Assembly (NCBI RefSeq): GCF_900114875.1
Contig: NZ_FPKW01000013.1
Coordinates: 1 to 64,000 of the forward strand
DNA length: 64,000 nt
Source of the DNA: Chryseobacterium limigenitum
GTDB lineage: Bacteria > Bacteroidota > Bacteroidia > Flavobacteriales > Weeksellaceae
Reading direction: 5' to 3'
Under the pieces are notes generated by a model. That model made no database searches. It was not told where the DNA came from and saw only the letters and a list, made by a program, of their open reading frames with translations. The position numbers and the translations under genes were made by a program. Shown here one piece after another: positions 27,109-35,612 of the stretch (positions within the stretch are counted from its first letter, which is position 1; every line of letters begins with the position of its first letter).

Positions 27109-28868
27109 TTTAATTTTTTTAGCGTTTTCTTCAAATATTCCTCAACATTTTCTTTATCGGGAACGGTTGTAATTTCTTTTGTCAATGCCTTTTCAAATTG
27201 AATTTTTCCTTTAGAATAATCTTTTTTATTGAAATAATACTTTCCTGCCTGATAATATAAGAACCAAAAATCAGGATTTAAAGATTGATAATTATTGATA
27301 AATTCATCAGAAAGAGTTTGCTGTTTATCATCAATCGCATCTTCAATCTGAGAACTCAATTTTTTATATTCTTCGTAATTTTTGTACTCTTGAGAATCAA
27401 TAAAAGTATCTTTAGCAATATTTAAATCTGACTTTGCGAATTCACCGTTTTTTAATCTTTTTTCAGAAAAAATTTCGTTTAAATCATAACATACAAATTC
27501 TCCCAACTGATAAGGATTCGCAGAAACCCAGACCAACTTTTTCTGAGGCGAAAAAATCACGGCATGATGTGCCAATAACTGATTAATTGCCTTTTCATTT
27601 CCATAACCGATCTTTTCTCCTTTCAAACCGGATTTATCTCTTAAAATAGCAGCCATTTTTTCAGGATTCAGTTGCTTATTTTCCTCTAAAAGCTCCTGAA
27701 GTTTTTCGTAACGGTATTCAGAATGGCTTTCCAGAATATGTTTCTGGTTTCTTTTATCATTTTTATAAGCTTCTGACTGAAAATGATTTGTACAAAAAAT
27801 ACGACTTGTATTTTCCACTTTGTAAACTCCAAAATTATCCGGTGAAACTTCAATAATCACTGCATTTTTGTCATTAGCGCTTCCTACCAAAATAGATTCA
27901 GAAACAAAAACCTTTCTCTTTTTCGCAATCGCAATGGCTTCATCGATGTTTTTCGCGTATTGTAAAATTTCTCGTGTCACCAAGGAAATGGGAGTCTTTG
28001 CTGTTAAAGGAATTTTAGATTTTCCGGCATTGATTGTCACCGTAATTCCCTCTTTATTCATCCCCGAAACCACACCGATCATTCCCGGCCAACTTACAGA
28101 CATATAAGGAATTCCTTGCTCAGGCTCTACAAATTCTATTAATTTATTTTTAGCAAAATCGTCTCCAACATAAAAATCGAAATTTCTCCCGATCAAAAGA
28201 TCTCCATCTTCCGTATTTTCATTCCAAACCGCAAGAGAAGTACAGCCAACGACCATCAAATCCTGCATCGCGTGCCCAATATCGTGGGCGCCGTGTAAGT
28301 ATAAGCTTCGTAAATATTTAGGTGCAATAAAATTATATTTATCGGATGCATATTGAGACAACCCAAACAATTCTGCCTGATAATCCTCCCTTACATTGAG
28401 ATACATTTTTCGGTTGTACCATTTTAAAAAACCTCTCAATATCTTTTGCTTAAACTTCGACGGAACAAAACCTTCTACTTTTGAAAAGAAAATTTCTTCC
28501 TGTTTCTGCATTAAATTTTGAGTCAATGCTCCATTGTTATAACCTAACTGTAAAGGGTTTCCTTTAATATACAACTCCCAAAGCTGCTGTTTGTTTTTGG
28601 TTAAATAATTTTGATTAAAACTAAAAGTAGAGTCATTAATTTTATCGACTTTCGGTATTTCTAATGAATATTGCTTTACGTCGGGAACGTGTTTTATTGA
28701 TTTTCTGACACCACAAGAGGTGAGATTAATTATTAGAAATAAATAAAATAAAGTTTTTATTTTTCGATATTTGTCATTCTGACGAAAGGAAGAATCTCTT
28801 TTTACAATTTTAGATTCTTCATTACGCGTTGCTCCATTCAGAATGACAGACTGTATATTATTTTTCAC
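27105..28868 (-). CDS. C45-family acyltransferase/hydrolase-like lipoprotein with a repeat-derived N-terminus
   Basis: 587 residues as the frame stands. A nucleophile region VGCTSLAVWN with C209, then NFDFYVGDD and VSWPGMIGVVSGMNKEG, are typical of autoproteolytic C45 acyltransferases; the C-terminal 100 residues are helical, TPR-like. A lipoprotein signal is present (KIKTLFYLFLIINLTSC, lipobox C52), but it is preceded by some 35 residues encoded by a REP hairpin. The only in-frame start is GTG at 28868, overlapping the previous gene by 11 bases. Homologs sit in flavobacterial flexirubin clusters, where an acyl-transfer step fits. Confidence 0.75.
   Translation of the reverse strand: MKNNIQSVILNGATRNEESKIVKRDSSFRQNDKYRKIKTLFYLFLIINLTSCGVRKSIKHVPDVKQYSLEIPKVDKINDSTFSFNQNYLTKNKQQLWELYIKGNPLQLGYNNGALTQNLMQKQEEIFFSKVEGFVPSKFKQKILRGFLKWYNRKMYLNVREDYQAELFGLSQYASDKYNFIAPKYLRSLYLHGAHDIGHAMQDLMVVGCTSLAVWNENTEDGDLLIGRNFDFYVGDDFAKNKLIEFVEPEQGIPYMSVSWPGMIGVVSGMNKEGITVTINAGKSKIPLTAKTPISLVTREILQYAKNIDEAIAIAKKRKVFVSESILVGSANDKNAVIIEVSPDNFGVYKVENTSRIFCTNHFQSEAYKNDKRNQKHILESHSEYRYEKLQELLEENKQLNPEKMAAILRDKSGLKGEKIGYGNEKAINQLLAHHAVIFSPQKKLVWVSANPYQLGEFVCYDLNEIFSEKRLKNGEFAKSDLNIAKDTFIDSQEYKNYEEYKKLSSQIEDAIDDKQQTLSDEFINNYQSLNPDFWFLYYQAGKYYFNKKDYSKGKIQFEKALTKEITTVPDKENVEEYLKKTLKKLK
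28772..28848 (+). repeat. REP hairpin, TGTCATTCTGA family, copy 2
   Basis: Arms tgtcattctga (28772-28782) and tcagaatgaca (28838-28848) are perfect; inner gaagaatct / agattcttc also pair. It lies inside the 5' coding region of the C45-type gene. Confidence 0.75.
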
Positions 28869-30396
28869 TTTTATTCTTATTAATCATTTGTGCCAAACGC
28901 CCATCAATAAGCTCTTTGCCCAAAATTTCAGCGCAAGTATTGAATGCGCCGATCGTACAGCCCAAAATCCCGTGCATATTGACGGATTGCCCTGTGAGAA
29001 AGAGATTATTGATTTTAGTTCTCGGAGAAACCATTGTTTTTAAAGGATTTTCCGAAATTTTCATATATCCGTACATATTTCCTTCAAAACTTCCGATATA
29101 ATCACGGTAAGATAACGGAGAAGAGGTGTACACTTTTTTAATAGACTGTCGCAGATCTGGAATTTTCTTTTCCAGCGCATCAATCATTTTTTCTGCTTTT
29201 TCAAGCTTGAATTTTTCATATTGCTGGCCTCTTTCCTCTTCATCAGCAAACGTATTGAAAGTATTTTGCCAATCCTTAACTTCATCAAAATCCATGTATG
29301 AAATTGCGGTTAAACTTTCAGCAAACTCAGGATCATGCTTTGATTGCGTTGAAGAAAGCATATACGTTTCCGGCCAGTCTTCTTTTTTGTATTGATAAGC
29401 ATTCCAAACGAGATCCTCCGAAGAATAATGATACAGATTATAGTTGAAATTCGGAAGTGAATGCGGTTTTAAGACTAAATAAACACTAAAACATGAAGAA
29501 ACAGGTTCCCAACTTAAAACTCTGTTTAAAAAGGATTTTTTCAACCTTTCTTCACCAATCAGTTTAATGGTTGAACGAATTTCAATATTTGAAATAATCT
29601 GTTTCGCAGAATATTCTTTTCCCTCTTTGGTTTTTACGCCACTTAAAACTCCGCTTTCATTGAAGGTCATTGCAGAAACTTCGGAATGTTTATAAACCTC
29701 CGCGCCGTGTTCCCTTAATTTTTTAATTAATAATTTTGAGATCTGGCTTCCTCCTTTCCCACATTTGTAAGCACTTTGAATGTAAGAATTTACCGTCAAA
29801 GCATGAACATAAAACGGAACATTTTCCGAATCTCCCGCGTAGAGAAAATTTGAGCCCAATAAAACTGACTGTAATTTTTTATTCGAAGTAATCGATTCTA
29901 TGAATCTTTTTGTATTTAAATGGAGAATTTCTTCATTATAACTATTGTTTCCGACAACATTATATCTCGGAAACAGGCTGCAAACCCGCTGAATTTCTTC
30001 ACAATAATTTTCAAGATTTTCTTTTTCGTCCGGAAAATATTGAGATAATTGTTCAACAAAATTTTCGTAGCCCTGAGCATGAGGATATTCGATTTCATCA
30101 TCATCGAAAGTGATTTTATCGTATCCGTCTTCATCCATTTTCTGAAGTTCGAGATCGTCTATGATTTCCAAATAAGAAAAGAATTGATGAAGATTTTGCC
30201 CTTTTGATAGTCCACCCAAATAATGAACTCCTGTATCGAAAATCAGTTTATCACGTGAAAATGTCTGTAAGTTTCCTCCGTATTGATTATTTTTCTCCAA
30301 GACACAGACTTTCAGACCTTCTTTCGCCAAAATTAGAGCCGAAACAAGACCTCCCAATCCACTGCCGATTACAAGTATGTCGTATTCTTTTTTCAA
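28858..30396 (-). CDS. CrtI/phytoene-desaturase-like FAD oxidoreductase of the flexirubin cluster
   Basis: The frame extends to an ATG at 30483, but residues upstream of YDILVIGSG are encoded by a REP element; a TTG at 30396 gives the family-typical start (L/M-KKEYDILVIGSGLGGL), which I prefer. An ATG at 30465 is within the repeat. Dinucleotide-binding GSGLGG, then the DTGVHYLGG block and a C-terminal LTGQSVNMHGILGC segment match the carotenoid isomerase/desaturase group. In the pigment pathway it could desaturate or isomerise the polyene. Overlaps the C45-type gene by 11 bases. Confidence 0.8.
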   Translation of the reverse strand: MKKEYDILVIGSGLGGLVSALILAKEGLKVCVLEKNNQYGGNLQTFSRDKLIFDTGVHYLGGLSKGQNLHQFFSYLEIIDDLELQKMDEDGYDKITFDDDEIEYPHAQGYENFVEQLSQYFPDEKENLENYCEEIQRVCSLFPRYNVVGNNSYNEEILHLNTKRFIESITSNKKLQSVLLGSNFLYAGDSENVPFYVHALTVNSYIQSAYKCGKGGSQISKLLIKKLREHGAEVYKHSEVSAMTFNESGVLSGVKTKEGKEYSAKQIISNIEIRSTIKLIGEERLKKSFLNRVLSWEPVSSCFSVYLVLKPHSLPNFNYNLYHYSSEDLVWNAYQYKKEDWPETYMLSSTQSKHDPEFAESLTAISYMDFDEVKDWQNTFNTFADEEERGQQYEKFKLEKAEKMIDALEKKIPDLRQSIKKVYTSSPLSYRDYIGSFEGNMYGYMKISENPLKTMVSPRTKINNLFLTGQSVNMHGILGCTIGAFNTCAEILGKELIDGRLAQMINKNKSEK

Positions 30397-30460
30397 AGGA
30401 GAAAATGCGTTTTTTTTAAAGATAAGAAATTCGGAGATTAAAAGTAAGCAAGTTCTCTTT

Positions 30461-30507
30461 GTCATGCTGAAAGATCTCAACATCGCCTAGATTCCTACGG
30501 AATGACA
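30461..30507 (+). repeat. REP-type element, GTCATGCTGA / AATGACA form
   Basis: gtcatgctgaaagatctcaac (split here by line) runs to attcctacggaatgacaa. It is a relative of the other TCAT..TGA hairpins and lies at the 5' end of the oxidoreductase frame. Confidence 0.6.
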
Positions 30508-30616
30508 AACTATGTGGATAGTAATTAGGTACAAAGAAAACTTAATAATTTTAACTTCTCAATCGATCTTATGCTTTGAGTTTTAAATATTAGTTTTCGA
30601 GGGTAAAAGTAGGAAA

Positions 30617-31501
30617 TTAATCTATATCATCCCAAAAATCAAAGTAATTGAACCATTGAAGAGGATATTTTTTGATCATAGACTCCAAATTTTGAGTATA
30701 AGAGTTTAAAAGTCCCTGCGCATCTCGTTTTTTAACTTGCTGAGCGACTCTTGCATACAAGTGATAATGAAGATTTTTTTCCTTCATCACATACACGTAC
30801 ACAACGGGAACGCCTAACCGAGAAGCAATAAGGAAAGGTCCGGCAGGAAATTTCGCACTTTTTCCAAGAAGATCGCCTTCTAAAAACTTTGAACCTTCAA
30901 AATAACGGTCTCCTGTAAAACAAATCAATTCATTTTTTGACAACGCTTCATTGATGTCGAAAATATGCGACATATCGTCTTTTACGTAAATGAATTTGAT
31001 ATTGCTTTTTTTAACAGTAACACTTTCAAGGTATTCTTTTATTACTGTAACTTCCTGATCTGTTGTGACTAAATTAATCTGACAATCAAAATCAATATCC
31101 GCGAAAAAGTGTTCTGCAATTTCAAAATTTCCGATGTGAGCGCTGATCAAAACTCCGCCTTTTTTTTCGGCTAAAAGATTTTTGAGGTTTTCAACGCCGT
31201 CAAATTCGTAAGTATATTTTTCTCTTAGCCCTGCGGAAATAGCTGTTTTGTCAATCAAAACTGTTCCGAAAGTGAAATAACTTTTAAATAATGAAATCTT
31301 TGTTTTCCAAAATCCGTAATTCAGTCTTTTTTGAAAGTAATACGTAAAGTATTTGTTGCTGTTTTTTTCGAATATAAAGTAATATAAAGCAACAAAATAA
31401 AGTACAAAATATGAACTTCTGATCCCGATATTTCTAATACACCAGACGAAAATTCTGTAACCCAGAATTGTGCCTTTAGATTTACCTTTCCACTTGTTCA
31501 T
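30617..31501 (-). CDS. LpxL/HtrB-like acyltransferase of the flexirubin cluster
   Basis: 294 residues. Hydrophobic N-terminus (about 25-45), then ISAHIGNFE giving the HX4E motif (H122, E127) of lipid A late acyltransferases, and later FTGDRYFEG and GPFLIASRLGVPVV. Flexirubins are esters of an aryl polyene acid with a dialkylresorcinol; an acyltransferase of this class inside the cluster is the best candidate for that bond or for membrane attachment (inference). It follows the ACP gene through palindrome copy C. Confidence 0.82.
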   Translation of the reverse strand: MNKWKGKSKGTILGYRIFVWCIRNIGIRSSYFVLYFVALYYFIFEKNSNKYFTYYFQKRLNYGFWKTKISLFKSYFTFGTVLIDKTAISAGLREKYTYEFDGVENLKNLLAEKKGGVLISAHIGNFEIAEHFFADIDFDCQINLVTTDQEVTVIKEYLESVTVKKSNIKFIYVKDDMSHIFDINEALSKNELICFTGDRYFEGSKFLEGDLLGKSAKFPAGPFLIASRLGVPVVYVYVMKEKNLHYHLYARVAQQVKKRDAQGLLNSYTQNLESMIKKYPLQWFNYFDFWDDID

Positions 31502-31510
31502 AATTTTAAT

Positions 31511-31585
31511 TTAGCAATGTATCAGTCTAACAATGTAACAATATTTTAAACATTGGTAAACTGCTAGATTGCTATATTGTTAGAG
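31511..31585 (+). repeat. Cluster palindrome family, copy C
   Basis: caatgtatcagtctaacaat and a degenerate inverted arm ending attgctatattgtta. About 17 of 24 positions pair. It fills the gap between the second ACP and the acyltransferase. Confidence 0.65.
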
Positions 31586-31602
31586 TAAATTTTAATCGAT
31601 AA

Positions 31603-31857
31603 TTAAGCATTTTTCTCGGTGATCTTGTTTTGAATAGTCGAATAAAAATCGTCAAAAGTGACCATTTTCTTGAAGTCTGCTTCCCCTAATTTCACTCCGA
31701 AATTAGATTCGATAACTACAACCATATCAATATAATCTAAGCTGTCTAAGCCTAAAGTTGTTTTTAAGTTTGCTTCATTGCTGATTTCATCGCCGTCTAC
31801 CTCGAATTCATTAACCAAAAAGTCGTTGACAATCGCAACAATTTTTTCCCTTTCCAT
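31603..31857 (-). CDS. Acyl carrier protein of the flexirubin cluster (second of two)
   Basis: 84 residues from the ATG at 31857; the longer TTG start at 31869 would overlap the preceding gene. The phosphopantetheine site is LGLDSLDYID with Ser39. It follows the ketosynthase by four bases. Together with the first ACP this gives the cluster two dedicated carriers, perhaps one for the polyene and one for the resorcinol chain (inference). Confidence 0.9.
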   Translation of the reverse strand: MEREKIVAIVNDFLVNEFEVDGDEISNEANLKTTLGLDSLDYIDMVVVIESNFGVKLGEADFKKMVTFDDFYSTIQNKITEKNA

Positions 31858-31861
31858 GTTT

Positions 31862-33082
31862 TTATTCAAATTTTTTTACAATTAGTGCCGAATTTGTTCC
31901 CCCAAATCCAAAAGAATTCGACAAAAATACGTCAATTTTTTGACTTTTTGTTTCGGCGATCAAATTTATCTTTTTGGCCTCATCGTCAGGGTTTTCCAGG
32001 TTGATATTTGGCGCTACGAAATCATTTTGCATCATCAGAATCGAGTAAATAACTTCACTTGCACCTGCCATCCAACATTCATGCCCCGTCATTGATTTTG
32101 TAGAGCTTACAGGAACTTCACTTCCGAAAATTTCGTAGATCGCTTTTGCTTCATTAGCATCTCCGATTGGTGTAGAAGTCGCGTGAGCATTAATATAATC
32201 AATATCTTTCACCTCTAAACCAGACTGTTGCAGGGCTCTGTTCATTGCTAGAGCCGGTCCGTCAACATTTGGAGTTGAGATATGCCCGCCATTTGATGAA
32301 AAACCGTAACCGACGATTTCAGCCAGAATATTTGCGCCTCTTTTTTGTGCAGATTCTAAACTTTCAACAATTAAAGATGCTGCTCCACCACTTGGAATTA
32401 AGCCGTCTCTATCTTTATCAAAAGGTCTTGATGCTTTTGTCGGTTCATTTTCTCTTACCGAAAAAACACCCAAACCGTCAAAACTCGCCATGGAATATTT
32501 GTTGGTTTCCTGAGCGCCACCACAAACGATCATATCCTGCATTCCACTTTTAATCATCATATAAGCTAATCCCAGCGAATGAGATCCGCTTGCACAAGCT
32601 GCGCTGATGGTCAAATTAATTCCTCTTAATTTAAATATTGTGGAAAGATTCATGGTAACCGTAGAATTCATCGATTTGAAAATCGCGCCAGAACCCATTA
32701 AAGTCGTATCTTTTTTCTCTCTCGCAATGTCGATTGATTCCACAACTGCCTGGGAAACACTGTCATTTCCATATAAAATTCCGACTTCGTTATGATCTAA
32801 GAAGTCCTGATCTATGCCAGCCTGCTGTAATGCATTAAGTGTTGCCAAATAGGCATATTCACTTTCTTCGCCCATGCTGATGCGTTGGCGCCTGTTTAAA
32901 AGACTTTTCAAATCCGGTTTTGGAACCACACCTGTAAGGCCTGATCTGAAACCAAATTCTTTTCTTTCGTCGACTAAAACAATACCGGATTTTCCTTGAT
33001 ACAGGGAATCTTTCACTTCTTCCAGAGAAGTTCCGATGCAAGAATAAATTCCCATTCCGGTAATTACAACCCTATTTTCCAT
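31862..33082 (-). CDS. FabF/FabB-like beta-ketoacyl-ACP synthase
   Basis: 406 residues with intact catalytic residues: C163 in AACASGSH, H300 in INAHATST, K329 and H334 in STKSMTGHE. The loop CWMAGASE after the second His follows the FabB subgroup. It lies between FabG and ACP genes, so it probably feeds the same elongation cycle as the plus-strand ketosynthases. Confidence 0.9.
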   Translation of the reverse strand: MENRVVITGMGIYSCIGTSLEEVKDSLYQGKSGIVLVDERKEFGFRSGLTGVVPKPDLKSLLNRRQRISMGEESEYAYLATLNALQQAGIDQDFLDHNEVGILYGNDSVSQAVVESIDIAREKKDTTLMGSGAIFKSMNSTVTMNLSTIFKLRGINLTISAACASGSHSLGLAYMMIKSGMQDMIVCGGAQETNKYSMASFDGLGVFSVRENEPTKASRPFDKDRDGLIPSGGAASLIVESLESAQKRGANILAEIVGYGFSSNGGHISTPNVDGPALAMNRALQQSGLEVKDIDYINAHATSTPIGDANEAKAIYEIFGSEVPVSSTKSMTGHECWMAGASEVIYSILMMQNDFVAPNINLENPDDEAKKINLIAETKSQKIDVFLSNSFGFGGTNSALIVKKFE

Positions 33083-33091
33083 TTTTATAAA

Positions 33092-33162
33092 TTTAACAAT
33101 GTATCAGTTTAACAATGCAACAATAATTGGTACACTGTCAATTGCTATATTGCTACATTATT
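33092..33162 (+). repeat. Cluster palindrome family, copy D
   Basis: caatgtatcagtttaacaat followed by gcaacaataattgg and an inverted arm attgctatattgctaca. It occupies the gap between FabG and ketosynthase genes. Confidence 0.65.
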
Positions 33163-33169
33163 TTATTAA

Positions 33170-33901
33170 TTATGAATAAATTCCACCGTTAATATTGATT
33201 ACCTCTCCTGTAATGTACGAAGATTTTCTTGAAGCTAAGAACGCAACAAGATCCGCAACTTCCTCAGCTTCACCAAATCGGTTGGCAGGAATCATTGCTT
33301 TTAATTCATCTTCATTAAAATCCTGGGTCATATCTGTTCTGATAAACCCCGGTGCCACCGCATTTACAGTGATATTTCTTTTCGCAACTTCCTGTGCAAG
33401 AGCTTTTGTAGCTCCAACCAAAGCACCTTTTGCCGCAGAATAGTTCGTCTGCCCCGCCGTTCCTTTCACTCCGGAAACAGAAACCATATTAATAATTCTA
33501 CCGTATTTATTACGCAACAATTTTTGAATAAAGAAATTTGTCACGTTGAAAAAACCATTTAAACTTGTATTAATCACAGCGTTCCAGTCTTCACTCTGCA
33601 TCCACATGAATAATCCGTCTCTTGTAATTCCTGCATTATTTACAATCACTTCGACTATAGAATCGGCATTTTTTTCCTGCCATTCTCCAAGAATGCTCAG
33701 CGTTTCTTCTGCATTTCCTACATCGAATTTCAGAATTTCTCCGGTAGATCCCAGTTCTTCCACTTTAGCTAAAGTTTCCTTTGCTGCAGCTTCGTTTGAA
33801 GTGTAGTTGATCAGTATATGATAGTTTTTTTCTTCTGCCAGTTTTATACAGATTGCTCTTCCTATTCCTCTAGAGCCTCCTGTTACAATTGCACATTTCA
33901 T
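33170..33901 (-). CDS. 3-oxoacyl-ACP reductase (FabG-type SDR)
   Basis: 243 residues. NADPH-binding TGGSRGIG (7-14), NNAGIT near 88-93, and the catalytic set S141, Y154, K158 (QTNYSAAKGA). Full-length with the usual C-terminal GEVINING. It supplies the ketoreduction step of polyene extension within the minus-strand operon. Confidence 0.92.
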   Translation of the reverse strand: MKCAIVTGGSRGIGRAICIKLAEEKNYHILINYTSNEAAAKETLAKVEELGSTGEILKFDVGNAEETLSILGEWQEKNADSIVEVIVNNAGITRDGLFMWMQSEDWNAVINTSLNGFFNVTNFFIQKLLRNKYGRIINMVSVSGVKGTAGQTNYSAAKGALVGATKALAQEVAKRNITVNAVAPGFIRTDMTQDFNEDELKAMIPANRFGEAEEVADLVAFLASRKSSYITGEVININGGIYS

Positions 33902-33996
33902 TGGTTGTTGTTTTTTACCAGATTATGGTTTTTATATTTCCATAGGTTTTACCTACGGTTATTATTGTTGAACCCTTCGGGTTCTCCTCAAACTGC

Positions 33997-35514
33997 TTAT
34001 TTTTTTAAATATTGCTTTACCTCCTCCAAATATGGGTACATTACCATATCATCTGAGAACGCGGGAATGATCTTTCTTATTTCATCGTACAGCTCTTTTG
34101 TTGATGATGACACTTTATCTTTAAAATCAAGATATTCAATTGCCTGAATAATCGTGATCGCTTCAATCGCCAATACTTCGAAAGCATTTTCAATTACCTT
34201 TCTGCAAATTACCGCAGCGTTGGTTCCCATGCTCACAATATCCTGATTATCATTATTATTAGGAATACTGTGAACGTACATAGAGTTCGATAACATCTGA
34301 CTTTCTGCTGTTGTAGAAGTTGCCGTGAACTGGACGCCCTGCATCCCGAAATTAAAGCCTAATTTACCTAAATTTACAAAAGGAGGCAAAATTTCGTTGA
34401 TTTTTGAGTTTAAAAGATAATTTAATTGTCTTTCTGCCAACATTGTCAGTTTTGTCACCACAATTTTAAGCTTATCCATTTCCAGAGAAATATAATCTCC
34501 GTGGAAATTTCCCCCGTGGTAAACGTGCTGACCCTCAACGTCTATAATTGGATTATCATTTGCTGAATTGATCTCATTTTCAAGAACTTTTTCCGTGTAT
34601 TCCAACGTATCTAAAACAGGTCCTAAAATCTGCGGAACACATCTTAACGAATAATATTCCTGAACTTTTTCCTTGAAAACCTTTTCCTGTTCTTCAAAAT
34701 GAGTATATAAGTGATCTTCTCTCTTTCTAATTAATTTACTGTCAGACAAATGCGCACGCATTCTTTCTGCAATCTTTTGCTGACCTGCATGAAGCTTTGT
34801 TCCGTTTAAAGCTTCGGATAAATGATCATCATATGCCTGAACAATTTCGTTAATCGCACAAGATAATTTAATGGAGATCTCAGTTAACTGATTGGCTTTG
34901 TATGCATTCACAATACCAATTCCTGACATGACAGAAGTTCCGTTCATTAAAGCGAGACCTTCACGGATCTCTACTTTTATAGGCTCTAATCCTTCAATTC
35001 CAAAAACTTCTTTTGTGGATCTTCTTTCACCTTTATAGAAAACTTCACCCTCACCAATTAAAACCAAAGCCAAATGTGCCAGCTGGACTAAATCTCCACT
35101 TGCGCCCACTCCACCGTGTTCGAAAATCAATGGTGTAACATCTCTGTTTATTAATTCTTTAAGTAAGTTAACTACCGAATGGTGAACGCCGGAATTCCCA
35201 AGAGACAATGTGTTTAATCTTGCCAACATACAAGCCTTAACTTCTTCCGGAGGTAATGGGTTTCCAATACCCGAAGAATGGCTTCTGATTAAATTATACT
35301 GTAGTTGGTGCGTATCTTCATCGCTGATCTTGAACTGAGCCATCGGCCCGAAACCAGTATTGACACCATATATCACTTTATTCCTAGAAAATTCTTTCAA
35401 AAACTGAAAACTCGCATCCACTCTGGCTAAAAGTGTATCATCCAGTTCTATTTTTTCATTATTTACGACGATATTCTGAAAATCTTTCAGTTCTAAAAAG
35501 CTATTTATTTTCAT
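33997..35514 (-). CDS. Tyrosine ammonia-lyase (HAL/PAL family)
   Basis: 505 residues from the ATG at 35514. The MIO prosthetic group would form from A138-S139-G140 in GGVGASGDL; catalytic Tyr lies in VIYGVNTGFGP. The substrate-selectivity region reads LIRSHSSG, which is SH-type like histidine lyases, but the whole sequence is very close, as I remember it, to the Flavobacterium johnsoniae enzyme shown to be a specific tyrosine ammonia-lyase. It would make 4-coumarate, the aryl starter of the flexirubin polyene. Confidence 0.85.
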   Translation of the reverse strand: MKINSFLELKDFQNIVVNNEKIELDDTLLARVDASFQFLKEFSRNKVIYGVNTGFGPMAQFKISDEDTHQLQYNLIRSHSSGIGNPLPPEEVKACMLARLNTLSLGNSGVHHSVVNLLKELINRDVTPLIFEHGGVGASGDLVQLAHLALVLIGEGEVFYKGERRSTKEVFGIEGLEPIKVEIREGLALMNGTSVMSGIGIVNAYKANQLTEISIKLSCAINEIVQAYDDHLSEALNGTKLHAGQQKIAERMRAHLSDSKLIRKREDHLYTHFEEQEKVFKEKVQEYYSLRCVPQILGPVLDTLEYTEKVLENEINSANDNPIIDVEGQHVYHGGNFHGDYISLEMDKLKIVVTKLTMLAERQLNYLLNSKINEILPPFVNLGKLGFNFGMQGVQFTATSTTAESQMLSNSMYVHSIPNNNDNQDIVSMGTNAAVICRKVIENAFEVLAIEAITIIQAIEYLDFKDKVSSSTKELYDEIRKIIPAFSDDMVMYPYLEEVKQYLKK

Positions 35515-35564
35515 CAATTAAAAGTAATAATAGATAATTTTATAAAATATTAATTAATTGTCAC

Positions 35565-35583
35565 TAATTTTGCGGCAAAGATA
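35565..35583. promoter_or_regulatory. Divergent overlapping promoter elements of lyase and halogenase-like genes
   Basis: TAATTTTG on the plus strand (35565-35572) and TATCTTTG on the minus strand (35583-35576) are both TAnnTTTG -7 elements, 3 bases apart. The -33 elements are weak (a minus-strand TTG lies 24 bases out). Predicted starts would be about 10 bases apart. Confidence 0.4.
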
Positions 35584-35612
35584 TAAGTTATTATTAAAAT
35601 AAAAAATCAAAG

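Noticed and set aside
14554-33162. CRISPR array from the repeated palindromes
   Set aside because: Copies are few, widely spaced, in both orientations and separated by genes; no cas gene is present.
33997-35514. Histidine ammonia-lyase (hutH) reading of the lyase
   Set aside because: The SH-type selectivity residues fit hutH, but there are no hut neighbours, the overall sequence resembles the known flavobacterial tyrosine lyase, and the context needs coumarate.
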